Assembly (NCBI GenBank): GCA_049323795.1 | Contig: JBMOOH010000026.1 | Span: forward strand, 62,001 to 126,000 | Source of the DNA: JAOADN01 sp049323795 | GTDB taxonomy: Bacteria; Pseudomonadota; Alphaproteobacteria; Rhodobacterales; Rhodobacteraceae | Length of the DNA stretch: 64,000 nt | Reading direction: 5' to 3' | Shown here: in pieces, positions 8,863-16,819 of the stretch | Layout of the letters: every line of letters begins with the position of its first letter | How positions within the stretch are numbered: the first letter of the stretch is position 1 | Translations under genes and position numbers: made by a program | Notes under the pieces: model-generated | The model's database searches: none | What the model saw: only the letters and a program-made list of their open reading frames with translations | Told to the model about the DNA's origin: nothing

Positions 8863-10473
8863 TCAGAGGCGCGCGAGGATGGGGCCGGGGGCGACTGGCG
8901 CCGTGCCAGGCGTGAAGCCCTGAGGCGCAAGGCGGGCGGCGGCATAGGCTGCGCCGATATCCGGCATCTGACGGAGCAGGACGGAGGCGGTGACGAGCAT
9001 CGAGGTGCGCTCGGCAAAGGCCCGGGCCTCGGCTTCCGGAACCGCGCCGGGCCAGCCTGCGCGGGCGTCGGCGAGGGCGGTGTCATAGGCGCGGGACTGT
9101 CCCCGTGCGGCGTCGAGTTCCGCGGCGAGCGTTTCGGCCGAAAGGGGTTCCCGGGCGAGCGTCCGCAGGATGTCGAGGCAGATGACGTTCCCCGACCCTT
9201 CCCAGATGCCGTTGAGCGGCGCTTCGCGGTAGAGAAGCGGAAGCGGCGTCTCCTCGACATAGCCCATGCCGCCCAGCACCTCCATCGCTTCGGCCACCAC
9301 CACGACGCAGCGCTTGTTGGCAAGGAACTTGGCGAGCGCGACGGCGATGCGGGCAAAGGCGCGGTCGGCCTCGGCGGTGCCGTCGAAGGCGCGGGCGACC
9401 CGCAGTCCGAGGGCGGTCGCGCCGATCCAGTCGAGCGCGAGGTCGGCGATCACGGCGCGCATCAGCGGCTGGTCGATCAGGCGCTTCTGGAAGGCGGTCC
9501 GGTGGGTCGCCCAGCGGTGCGCCTCGGCCAGCGCCGCCCGCATCAGGCCGGCCGGGGCCATGGCGGTATCGAGCCGGGTATGGTGCACCATCGAGAGGAT
9601 CGTCGGGATGCCCCTGCCATCGCCGCCCACCTGGAAGGCCAAGGCGCGTTCGTACTCGATCTCGGCCGAGGCGTTCGAGCGGTTGCCGAGCTTGTCCTTG
9701 AGCCGCATCAGCCGGATGGCGTTCCGCTCGCCCGGAAGCCAGCGCGGGACGAGGAAGCAGGTCAGACCCTTTCCGGTCTGCGCGAGCGTCAGGAAGGCAT
9801 CGGACATCGGGGCCGAGCAGAACCACTTGTGCCCCGTCAGCCGCCAGTGATCCCCGTCGCGCCCGGCGCGGGTGGACGTGGCGCGGAGGTCGGAACCGCC
9901 CTGCTTCTCGGTCAGCGCCATGCCCAGGGTGACGCCGGGCTTTTCCGACGCGGGCGCGATGGCGGGGTCGTAGGCAGAGGACGTGATCTTCGGCAGCCAG
10001 TCCCGCGCAAGATGCGGGTCCGCGCCGAGAAGCGCCCCGGCGGCGTAGGTCATCGTCATCGGGCAGCAGGTGCCCGGTTCGACCTGGCTGTGCAGATAGA
10101 CCATCGCCGCATGGGTGACGTGGCCGCCCTTCGCGCCCGACCAGGGCAGAGCGGCGTAGCCGGCGCCAAGCCCGAGGTGGAGGAAGCGGTGATAGGCCGG
10201 ATGGAAGCCCACCTCGTCGAGGCGGCGGCCGGACCGGTCGAAGAGGCGAAGCTCGGGAGGACACCGGTTCGCCTCGCGCGCGGCTTCGGCAAGGTCCGCC
10301 GTGCCGAGGGCACGGGCGTGACGGGCGAGACGGCCCGCGTCACCGCCATTGGCCGCAACGGCGTCCCGGAGCGCCTGATCGCCCGGCCACAGATCCCGGT
10401 CGCCCGGTCCGTCGGGCTGGTTCAGAACCTCATGGGTCGCAAGCTGCGACTCGGGCGGCAACGCTCGGGACAT
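8863..10473 (-). CDS. aidB: AidB-type acyl-CoA dehydrogenase family protein
   Basis: A 536-residue flavoprotein matching AidB in length and layout: an N-terminal extension (LATHEVLNQPDG...NRCPPELRLFDRSGRRLDEVGFHPAYH), then the acyl-CoA dehydrogenase fold with CPMTMTYAAGALL, the FAD-contacting LTEKQGGSDLR, GHKWFCSAPMSDAFL, and the C-terminal EGSGNVICLDILR. E. coli AidB is part of the adaptive response to DNA alkylation and binds DNA. Whether this copy does so is inferred from similarity. No ada-like gene is nearby. A degradative acyl-CoA dehydrogenase is less likely because of the AidB-specific N-terminus. Confidence 0.82.
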   Translation of the reverse strand: MSRALPPESQLATHEVLNQPDGPGDRDLWPGDQALRDAVAANGGDAGRLARHARALGTADLAEAAREANRCPPELRLFDRSGRRLDEVGFHPAYHRFLHLGLGAGYAALPWSGAKGGHVTHAAMVYLHSQVEPGTCCPMTMTYAAGALLGADPHLARDWLPKITSSAYDPAIAPASEKPGVTLGMALTEKQGGSDLRATSTRAGRDGDHWRLTGHKWFCSAPMSDAFLTLAQTGKGLTCFLVPRWLPGERNAIRLMRLKDKLGNRSNASAEIEYERALAFQVGGDGRGIPTILSMVHHTRLDTAMAPAGLMRAALAEAHRWATHRTAFQKRLIDQPLMRAVIADLALDWIGATALGLRVARAFDGTAEADRAFARIAVALAKFLANKRCVVVVAEAMEVLGGMGYVEETPLPLLYREAPLNGIWEGSGNVICLDILRTLAREPLSAETLAAELDAARGQSRAYDTALADARAGWPGAVPEAEARAFAERTSMLVTASVLLRQMPDIGAAYAAARLAPQGFTPGTAPVAPGPILARL

Positions 10474-10636
10474 GCGGCAAGCCTAGCCGATCGCCGAGCG
10501 GCCGCACACCCGGAGCGCCGAAGAGCGCGGATCGCCGCACCCCGGACCGAACAAAGGGGATTCACACCGAATCGCTTCTGTGCGATGGTCGCGGGGACGC
10601 TCCCGCAAGAGGCGCGACCGAGGACTTGCAGATCAC

Positions 10637-10933
10637 ATGAACCGCGCCCGCCCGCCCGTTGGGACCGTCATCTACTTCGCGCTGTCGTTCGTGCTGGCAT
10701 CCTACTTCACCTTCGCTGCCGTACAGGGCGACTACGGCGTGTTGCGCCGGGTCCAGATCGAGGCCGAGCGGGCGGCCCTGACCGCAGAGCGCGACGGGCT
10801 CAAGGCGGACGTCGCCCGGATGGAGAACCTGACGCGGCGGCTGTCGGACAGCTACCTCGATCTCGACCTTCTCGACCAGCAGGCGCGCGACATCCTCGGG
10901 CTTCTCCGTTCGGACGAGATCGTCATCCGCTGA
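10637..10933 (+). CDS. Septum formation initiator (FtsB/DivIC family)
   Basis: A 98-residue single-pass membrane protein. A hydrophobic segment lies at about residues 11-29 (VIYFALSFVLASYFTFAAV), followed by a coiled coil (RVQIEAERAALTAERDGLKADVARMENLTRRLSD) and the DLLDQQARDILG motif typical of alphaproteobacterial FtsB-like proteins. It should act in the divisome on the periplasmic side. ATG 10637 was preferred over the longer frame because the family starts just before the membrane segment. It lies directly upstream of pdhABC, a neighbourhood shared by many alphaproteobacteria. Confidence 0.85.
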   Translation: MNRARPPVGTVIYFALSFVLASYFTFAAVQGDYGVLRRVQIEAERAALTAERDGLKADVARMENLTRRLSDSYLDLDLLDQQARDILGLLRSDEIVIR

Positions 10934-11042
10934 TCCTCTTGTTCCCGGCTTCCGCCCCGGCAAGCGCGCCGAGCCATGCACGGCATGCAGCCGCCCAGGG
11001 CAGAAAACGGACTCGCCCTGCTGCGCGACTTGGTGTATATGA

Positions 11043-11060
11043 TAGTTCAACATTAAACTA
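11043..11060. promoter_or_regulatory. Palindromic operator candidate upstream of pdhA
   Basis: TAGTTCAACATTAAACTA is an imperfect 18-bp palindrome (7 of 9 pairs match) in the only AT-rich patch of the ftsB-pdhA gap, 40 bp before the pdhA ATG. Its form resembles winged-helix (MarR-like) operators, but I cannot name the regulator. The position is right for repressing pdhABC transcription. Confidence 0.45.
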
Positions 11061-11100
11061 CTTTTCGCCTAAAGCGATCTGCCTCGGGAGGATACCGTCG

Positions 11101-12102
11101 ATGACCACGCGCAAGGGCGCCGCGGTTGCGGACGCCAAGCCCAACGTGTCGAGGGACGAGCTGCTCAAGTACTACCGGGACATGCTCCTCATCCGCCGGT
11201 TCGAGGAAAAGGCGGGCCAGCTTTACGGGATGGGGCTGATCGGGGGCTTCTGCCACCTCTACATCGGGCAGGAGGCGGTGGTCGTCGGACTTGAGGCCGC
11301 GGCCGAAGAGGGCGACAAGCGCATCACCTCCTACCGCGACCACGGCCACATGCTCGCCTGCGGGATGGACGCGGGCGGCGTGATGGCCGAACTCACCGGC
11401 CGCCGCGGGGGCTACTCGAAGGGCAAGGGCGGCTCGATGCACATGTTCTCGAAGGAACGCCACTTCTACGGCGGCCACGGGATCGTCGCGGCCCAGGTGC
11501 CGCTGGGCGCGGGCCTCGCCTTCGCGGACAAGTACCTCGGCAACGGGCGCGTCACCTTCACCTATTTCGGCGACGGCGCGGCCAATCAGGGCCAGGTCTA
11601 CGAGACCTACAACATGGCCGAGCTCTGGGACCTGCCGGTGGTCTTCGTCATCGAGAACAACCAGTATGCGATGGGGACGAGCGTGAAGCGGTCCACCAAG
11701 TCCACGACGCTGTTCGGGCGCGGGTTGGCCTATGGCATCCCCGGCGAGCAGGTGGACGGGATGGACGTGCTGGCCGTGAAGGCCGCAGGCGAGAAGGCCG
11801 TGGCACACTGCCGCGCCGGGAAAGGCCCCTACATCCTCGAAGTCATGACCTACCGCTACCGCGGCCATTCGATGTCGGACCCGGCCAAGTACCGGACCCG
11901 GGAGGAAGTCGAGAAGATGCGGACCGAGCGCGACGCGATCGAGCATGTGCGCGACCTCCTCCTGACCGGGAAACACGCGACCGAGGATGAGCTCAAGGCC
12001 GTGGACCGCGAGATCAAGGACATCGTCAACGCCGCCGCCGATTTCTCGCGCGAAAGCCCCGAGCCGGACCCGTCCGAGCTCTGGACCGACATCTACGCCT
12101 GA
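11101..12102 (+). CDS. pdhA: Pyruvate dehydrogenase E1 component, alpha subunit
   Basis: Thiamine diphosphate-dependent decarboxylation of pyruvate, the first step of the PDH complex; pairs with PdhB. The 333-residue protein has the substrate-side HLYIGQEAVVVGLEAA, the ThDP-binding stretch GDGAANQGQVYETYNMAELW...VIENNQYAMGTS, and the phosphorylation-loop-like YRYRGHSMSDPAKYR. The open frame extends far upstream, but ATG 11101 follows GGGAGGA at 9 bases and matches the family start MTTRK. pdhB begins 12 bp after its stop. Confidence 0.96.
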   Translation: MTTRKGAAVADAKPNVSRDELLKYYRDMLLIRRFEEKAGQLYGMGLIGGFCHLYIGQEAVVVGLEAAAEEGDKRITSYRDHGHMLACGMDAGGVMAELTGRRGGYSKGKGGSMHMFSKERHFYGGHGIVAAQVPLGAGLAFADKYLGNGRVTFTYFGDGAANQGQVYETYNMAELWDLPVVFVIENNQYAMGTSVKRSTKSTTLFGRGLAYGIPGEQVDGMDVLAVKAAGEKAVAHCRAGKGPYILEVMTYRYRGHSMSDPAKYRTREEVEKMRTERDAIEHVRDLLLTGKHATEDELKAVDREIKDIVNAAADFSRESPEPDPSELWTDIYA

Positions 12103-12114
12103 GGAGGACTGGAC

Positions 12115-13488
12115 ATGGCAACCGAAATCCTGATGCCGGCGCTGTCCCCGACGATGGAGGAAGGCACGCTCGCCAAGTGGCTGGTCAAGGAGGGCGATGC
12201 GGTCAAGGCGGGCCAGATCATCGCCGAGATCGAGACCGACAAGGCGACGATGGAGTTCGAGGCGGTCGATGAGGGAACGGTGGGCAAGCTGCTGGTCGCC
12301 GAGGGGACGGCAGGCGTGAAGGTGAACAGCCCGATCGCGGTGCTGGTCGGCGAGGGGGAAGGCGCCGTGTCGGTCGTGGCCGCTCCCTCTGAGGCCCCTT
12401 CCCCGATGCCCGCGGCCGCAAGGGCGCCCGAACCGGCCGCCAGGGGCGGCTCGGACGTGCCCTGGCCCAAGGCGGATGCTTCGCCCGACTGGCCCGCCGG
12501 CACCGCGATGAAGACGATGACCGTCCGCGAGGCGCTGCGCGAGGCGATGGACGAGGAAATGACCCGCGACCCCAACGTGTTCCTGATGGGCGAGGAGGTC
12601 GGCGAGTACCAGGGCGCCTACAAGATTTCGCAAGGATTGCTCGACAGATACGGGCCCAAGCGCGTCGTCGACACGCCGATCACCGAATACGGCTTCGCCG
12701 GAATCGCGGTCGGGTCCGCCTTTGGTGGCCTGCGCCCCATCGTCGAGTTCATGACCTTCAACTTCGCCCTTCAGGCGATGGACCACATCATCAATTCCGC
12801 GGCGAAGACGCTCTACATGTCCGGCGGCCAGATGGGCTGCCCGATCGTGTTCCGGGGGCCGAACGGCGCCGCCGCCCGAGTCGCCGCCCAGCACAGCCAG
12901 GACTTCGCGGCCTGGTACATGCAGATCCCGGGGCTGAAGGTCGCGATGCCCTGGTCCGCGGCGGACGCGAAGGGCCTGCTCAAGTCCGCGATCCGCGATC
13001 CGAATCCGGTGATCTTCCTGGAAAACGAAATCCTTTACGGCCGGTCCTTCGAGGTGCCGGTGCTCGACGACTTCACCATCCCCTTCGGCAAGGCCCGCGT
13101 GGTGCGCGAAGGGCGTGACGTGACGCTGGTGTCGTTCGGGATCGGGGTGACCCACGCGCTCGACGCCGCCGAGAAGCTCGCCAAGGACGGGATCGAGGCC
13201 GAGGTGATCGACCTCCGCACCCTCCGCCCGATGGACCTGCCCACGGTGCTGGCCTCGGTGAAGAAGACCAACCGCTGCGTGACGGTCGAGGAAGGCTGGC
13301 CGCAGGGCTCGGTCGGCAGCTACATTGCGGCGCAGATCATGGCCGAGGCCTTCGATGACCTCGACGCGCCGGTCCTGACCTGCACGGGCAAGGACGTGCC
13401 GATGCCCTATGCGGCGAACCTCGAGAAACTCGCGCTCATCACGACGGACGAGATCGTCGCGACGGTGCGCAAGGTCACGTACCGGTAA
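12115..13488 (+). CDS. pdhB: Pyruvate dehydrogenase E1 beta subunit with N-terminal lipoyl domain
   Basis: Beta half of the E1 heterotetramer. Residues 1-80 are a lipoyl domain with the lipoyl lysine in ETDKATMEF. A linker rich in Ala, Pro and Glu follows to about residue 125. The transketolase-like E1-beta domain then begins at TMTVREALREAMDEEM and includes GEEVGEYQGAYK, EYGFAGIAVGSA and the C-terminal VEEGWPQGSVGSYIA. A lipoyl domain on E1-beta is known from alphaproteobacteria and is confirmed here. The lipoyl-coding DNA is close to identical with the start of pdhC, which begins 12 bp after this stop. Confidence 0.96.
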   Translation: MATEILMPALSPTMEEGTLAKWLVKEGDAVKAGQIIAEIETDKATMEFEAVDEGTVGKLLVAEGTAGVKVNSPIAVLVGEGEGAVSVVAAPSEAPSPMPAAARAPEPAARGGSDVPWPKADASPDWPAGTAMKTMTVREALREAMDEEMTRDPNVFLMGEEVGEYQGAYKISQGLLDRYGPKRVVDTPITEYGFAGIAVGSAFGGLRPIVEFMTFNFALQAMDHIINSAAKTLYMSGGQMGCPIVFRGPNGAAARVAAQHSQDFAAWYMQIPGLKVAMPWSAADAKGLLKSAIRDPNPVIFLENEILYGRSFEVPVLDDFTIPFGKARVVREGRDVTLVSFGIGVTHALDAAEKLAKDGIEAEVIDLRTLRPMDLPTVLASVKKTNRCVTVEEGWPQGSVGSYIAAQIMAEAFDDLDAPVLTCTGKDVPMPYAANLEKLALITTDEIVATVRKVTYR

Positions 13489-13500
13489 GGGGGCGGAGAG

Positions 13501-14835
13501 ATGGCAACCGAAATCCTGATGCCCGCTTTGTCCCCGACAATGGAGGAGGGGACGCTTGCCAAATGGCTGGTCAAGGAGGGCGACACCGTCAAGTCCGGCC
13601 AGATCATCGCCGAGATCGAGACCGACAAGGCCACGATGGAGTTCGAGGCGGTCGATGAAGGGAAAGTGGGCAGGATCCTCGTCGCCGAGGGGACGGCGGG
13701 GGTGAAGGTCAACAGCCCCATCGCGGTCCTTCTGGACGAAGGCGAGGATGCCTCGGCCGTCGCGGCGAAGCCCGCGGCGGCAGTGCCCGCCAGCGCGCCT
13801 GCACCCGCCGCAGCGCCTGCGGCCGCAGCGGCCCCTCTTCCGGCACCCGCTCCTGCCGCCCCCGCTGCCCCGACCCCTTCCGGCAGCCGCGTCATCGCCT
13901 CGCCGCTCGCCCGGCGGATCGCGAAGGACAGGGGAATCGACCTCGCCTCGGTCAAGGGCACTGGCCCGAACGGCCGGATCGTCAAGGCAGACGTGGAGGG
14001 CGCAAAGGCAGGCGCCGCTCCGGTGGCGGCCCCGGCGGCGCCCCCCCTCGCCCCCTCGGCACCCGCCCCGGTCCCGTCAGCCGCTCCGGCCCCTGCCCCC
14101 CAAGGCATGTCCGCCGCGACCGTCGCCAAGATGTACGAGGGCCGCGACTACACCGAGATGCCGCTCGACGGGATGCGCAAGACCATCGCGGCGCGCCTCA
14201 CCGAAGCGAAGCAGACCATCCCGCACTTCTACCTGCGCCGGTCGGTCGAACTCGACGCCCTCATGGCCTTCCGCGAGACGCTGAACCGGCAGCTCGAAGG
14301 CCGGGGCGTGAAGCTTTCGGTCAACGACTTCATCATCAAGGCCTGCGCGATGGCGCTCCAGGCGGTGCCCGACGCCAACGCGGTCTGGGCGGGCGACCGC
14401 GTGTTCAGGCTGAAGCCGTCCGATGTCGCGGTAGCCGTCGCCATCGAGGGCGGTCTCTTCACTCCGGTCCTCAGGGACGCCGAGCGGAAATCCCTCTCGG
14501 CCCTCTCGGTCGAGATGAAGGACCTCGCGGCCCGCGCCCGCACCCGCAAGCTCGCCCCCCGCGAATACCAGGGCGGCAGCTTCGCGATCTCGAACCTCGG
14601 GATGATGGGGATCGAGAACTTCGACGCCGTCATCAACCCGCCCCACGCCGCGATCCTTGCGGTCGGCGCGGGGCTGAAGAAGCCGGTGGTCAAGGCGGAC
14701 GGATCGCTCGGCGTCGCGACGGTGATGTCGATGACGCTCTCGGTCGATCACCGCGTGATCGACGGGGCCCTCGGGGCGGAACTCCTCAAGGCCATCGTCG
14801 AGAACCTTGAAAATCCGATGTCGATGCTCGCCTGA
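13501..14835 (+). CDS. pdhC: Dihydrolipoamide acetyltransferase (E2) of pyruvate dehydrogenase
   Basis: Core of the PDH complex, transferring the acetyl group to CoA. The 444-residue protein has one lipoyl domain (1-80, lysine in ETDKATMEF), an Ala/Pro linker, a peripheral-subunit-binding domain (ASPLARRIAKDRGIDLASVKGTGPNGRI), a second Ala/Pro linker, and the catalytic domain ending with the HRVIDGALGAELL active-site segment (catalytic His). It closes the pdhABC operon. A strong stem-loop follows 22 bp after the stop. E3 (lpd) is not in the window. Confidence 0.96.
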   Translation: MATEILMPALSPTMEEGTLAKWLVKEGDTVKSGQIIAEIETDKATMEFEAVDEGKVGRILVAEGTAGVKVNSPIAVLLDEGEDASAVAAKPAAAVPASAPAPAAAPAAAAAPLPAPAPAAPAAPTPSGSRVIASPLARRIAKDRGIDLASVKGTGPNGRIVKADVEGAKAGAAPVAAPAAPPLAPSAPAPVPSAAPAPAPQGMSAATVAKMYEGRDYTEMPLDGMRKTIAARLTEAKQTIPHFYLRRSVELDALMAFRETLNRQLEGRGVKLSVNDFIIKACAMALQAVPDANAVWAGDRVFRLKPSDVAVAVAIEGGLFTPVLRDAERKSLSALSVEMKDLAARARTRKLAPREYQGGSFAISNLGMMGIENFDAVINPPHAAILAVGAGLKKPVVKADGSLGVATVMSMTLSVDHRVIDGALGAELLKAIVENLENPMSMLA

Positions 14836-14857
14836 CCCGAGGTCAGAGGTCCGAAAC

Positions 14858-14891
14858 GGGAAAGGCCGGGGAAGCAACCCCGGCCTTTCCC
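14858..14891. terminator. Perfect 14-bp stem-loop after pdhC
   Basis: GGGAAAGGCCGGGG and its exact complement CCCCGGCCTTTCCC flank a 6-nt loop (AAGCAA), between the convergent pdhC and cysE stops. The stem is very strong; there is no long T-run. Probably a bidirectional terminator. Confidence 0.75.
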
Positions 14892-14910
14892 CTGTACGCC
14901 GAAACCCTTT

Positions 14911-15726
14911 TCAGTCCGCGTCGCACCCGGCCAGAAGCTGGTCCATCGTCTGGCTCGGCTGCTCGCACCCGGCCTGCCCGACTACCCTCGCCGGCACACC
15001 TGCAACCGTCGTGTTGCGCGGCACGTCATGCAGAACGACCGACCCGGCTGCGATCCGCGAGCAGTTTCCGACATGGATGTTGCCGAGGATCTTGGCCCCC
15101 GCGCCGATCATCACCCCGTCGCCGATCTTCGGATGCCGGTCCCCGTCCTCCTTCCCGGTGCCGCCCAGCGTGACCGAGTGCAGCATGGACACATTGTCTC
15201 CCACCACGGCCGTCTCGCCGATCACGATGGAATGGGCATGGTCGATCATTATCCCGCGACCGATCCTCGCGTTCGGGTGGATGTCCACGCCGAACACTTC
15301 CGACACCCGCATCTGGACGTAATAGGCCATGTCCTTCCGGCCCCGCGTCCAAAGCCAATGACCCACGCGATACGCCTGCACGGCCTGATAGCCCTTGAAG
15401 AACAGGATCGGCTGGAGGAACCGGTGGCAGGCCGGGTCGCGGTCATAGACCGCCACCACGTCCGCCCGCGCCGCATGTCCGATCTCGGGGTCGAGCGAAT
15501 AGGCCTCGTCGGCAATCTCGCGCAGGATCTGCTCGCTCATCTCGCCCGATGCCAGCTTCAGAGAGAAGCGGTATGCCAGGGCGCGTTCGAGCGAGGGATG
15601 GTGCAGCACGCTCGAATGTATGAGGCCACCGAGCAGCGGCTCGTCGCGCACCGCAGCGCGGGCCTCGTCGCAGATGCGCGACCAGACCGGATCGACGCTG
15701 GCGATCAAGGGCTTGCGTTCTGCCAT
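14911..15726 (-). CDS. cysE: Serine O-acetyltransferase
   Basis: Acetylates serine with acetyl-CoA, the first committed step of cysteine synthesis. The 271-residue protein has the N-terminal helical SATase domain (PVWSRICDEARAAVRDEPLLG) and a left-handed beta-helix of hexapeptide repeats. These include DIHPNARIGRGIMIDHAHSI (catalytic His/Asp region) and TLGGTGKEDGDRHPKIGDG. ATG 15726 follows an ideal GGAGG. The C-terminus ends GCDAD and lacks the terminal isoleucine that many CysE proteins use to dock into CysK. The frame stays open upstream of the ATG into the preceding small gene (see 15727-16107). Confidence 0.93.
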   Translation of the reverse strand: MAERKPLIASVDPVWSRICDEARAAVRDEPLLGGLIHSSVLHHPSLERALAYRFSLKLASGEMSEQILREIADEAYSLDPEIGHAARADVVAVYDRDPACHRFLQPILFFKGYQAVQAYRVGHWLWTRGRKDMAYYVQMRVSEVFGVDIHPNARIGRGIMIDHAHSIVIGETAVVGDNVSMLHSVTLGGTGKEDGDRHPKIGDGVMIGAGAKILGNIHVGNCSRIAAGSVVLHDVPRNTTVAGVPARVVGQAGCEQPSQTMDQLLAGCDAD

Positions 15727-16107
15727 GGAACCTCCTGCGGCTTTCTTTTTAATTATACCAGATAGAGCGGGCCCTCCGAAAGGGAAACCCGATCCGCGCC
15801 CGTCGGTCCGGCGGAACGGGACGGTCGAGCGCCGCCAGGACAGAAGCGAAAGCGCCACCACCGCAAGCGATGCGAGATACCCGGAATCCGAAACCCGCGG
15901 CTCGACAACGGGCCCGCCCGCAGTCGCCGCCGCGAAGAGACTGCCGTTGCCGAAGCGCGCGTGAGCCCTCCCTGTCCGCTTCCTGAACCTGTCGGCCGCA
16001 TCCGCCTGGCCGAGAAGCCTGATGATCTCGCTCTCGCGCTCGCTCTCGTCCAGCGCGGCAAGCCGTCTGGCGGCGGCATGCAGATCGCCGAGCAAGACGG
16101 GACGCAA
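15727..16107 (-). CDS. Small GTA-adjacent protein (DUF7742-like) without its own stop codon
   Basis: From a TTG at 16107, two bases after the DUF2793 stop, the frame reads M/L-RPVLLGDLHAAARRLAALDE, then ADAADRFRKRTGRAHARFGNGSLFAAA, then a hydrophobic SGYLASLAVVALSLLSW near residues 75-92. This matches, from memory, a small protein of about 95 residues found after the GTA tail genes in many Rhodobacteraceae. Its function is unknown. No stop codon occurs before the cysE ATG 127 codons later, and the frame is the same, so translation from 16107 would yield a 398-residue fusion with CysE. A lost stop codon is the simplest explanation. A GTG at 16112 opens a different, less convincing frame. Confidence 0.55.
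15752..15757 (-). promoter_or_regulatory. -10 promoter candidate for cysE
   Basis: A perfect TATAAT on the minus strand lies in an isolated AT-rich patch about 26-31 bp ahead of the cysE ATG. The hexamer 17 bp upstream (near TTCGGA) is a poor -35. The start site would leave a very short leader carrying the GGAGG ribosome site. Confidence 0.4.
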
Positions 16108-16108
16108 G

Positions 16109-16819
16109 TCACGGTCCCGGGATGCTGAGTTCGAGGAGATGCACAGCCAGCCGGACGGTCCCCCCGGCAAAGCTGCCACCCGTCGCGTCAAGCTGCAGGG
16201 CCGTCGCCGCGTAGAAGGCGGTCGGCTGCCCGAGGACGCCCCGCACGAATGACCCCGCCCCAACCCCGAGACCCGTTCCATACCGCCCGGCCGCCCCCGG
16301 ATTCCCCAGATCCCATCCGCTCAGCGACCCCGAAAGGGCCGTCACGACCCGACCGGTGACGCCGAAGACGACGGCGTTCGGCGGGATGACAAGCGGCGTC
16401 AGCGATTGCGGGCCGGGCGTGACGGAATGATCAAACTCGATGACGCGCAGCCCAAGCCCCGCTCCCCGTGCCGTCATCGTGACCTGACCGCCCCGCCATG
16501 CCGTCCCGTCGAAAAGCGCGGTCTGTCCCTCGTCCAGCACAAAGGCGGACCAGCCGGCGCGCGGGGTGATGAAATCCCAGCCGCCGTTGCTCCCGACGGC
16601 GATTTGCCCGTCCCTGCCGCTCCACGCGTTCACGGCTCCGGCCGGAACCGCGTAGCAGACCCCGTCCACGACGGCCGGCGGAGGCAACGCGACCCCGCGT
16701 GACGCCAGGGTCAGCCGCGAAACTGCGTCCAGCCGCACGAAGGCCTCGTTCACGGTGACATGCTTCTGTGCCTGTGCGGGCTGCACCAGTGGCAATCCCA
16801 GGTTTGGGGTCTCAGTCAT
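16109..16819 (-). CDS. DUF2793 protein, probable GTA head-spike or fibre component
   Basis: A 236-residue protein starting MTETPNLGLPLVQPAQAQKHVTVNEAF, the hallmark of DUF2793, followed by a Gly/Trp-rich beta region (WSGRDGQIAVGSNGGWDF...GWSAFVLDEGQTALFDG). It overlaps the end of the tail-tip gene by 8 bp, so it belongs to the GTA transcription unit. DUF2793 proteins follow GTA or prophage tail genes. In R. capsulatus the head-spike proteins GhsA/GhsB, which help bind capsule, play a comparable accessory role; the match to those is inference. It has a well-formed C-terminal domain (LQLDATGGSFAGGTVRLAVHLLEL). Confidence 0.75.
   Translation of the reverse strand: MTETPNLGLPLVQPAQAQKHVTVNEAFVRLDAVSRLTLASRGVALPPPAVVDGVCYAVPAGAVNAWSGRDGQIAVGSNGGWDFITPRAGWSAFVLDEGQTALFDGTAWRGGQVTMTARGAGLGLRVIEFDHSVTPGPQSLTPLVIPPNAVVFGVTGRVVTALSGSLSGWDLGNPGAAGRYGTGLGVGAGSFVRGVLGQPTAFYAATALQLDATGGSFAGGTVRLAVHLLELSIPGP

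Noticed and set aside
11053..13155. 700-codon open frame antisense to pdhA/pdhB
   Set aside because: Mirror frame of a highly biased gene pair; no recognisable domain, no ribosome site.
15753..16112. GTG-started frame overlapping the DUF2793 stop (GTGA)
   Set aside because: The coupling looks attractive, but its translation is Arg/Ser-rich without family features, while the neighbouring frame from TTG 16107 matches a known small protein pattern.
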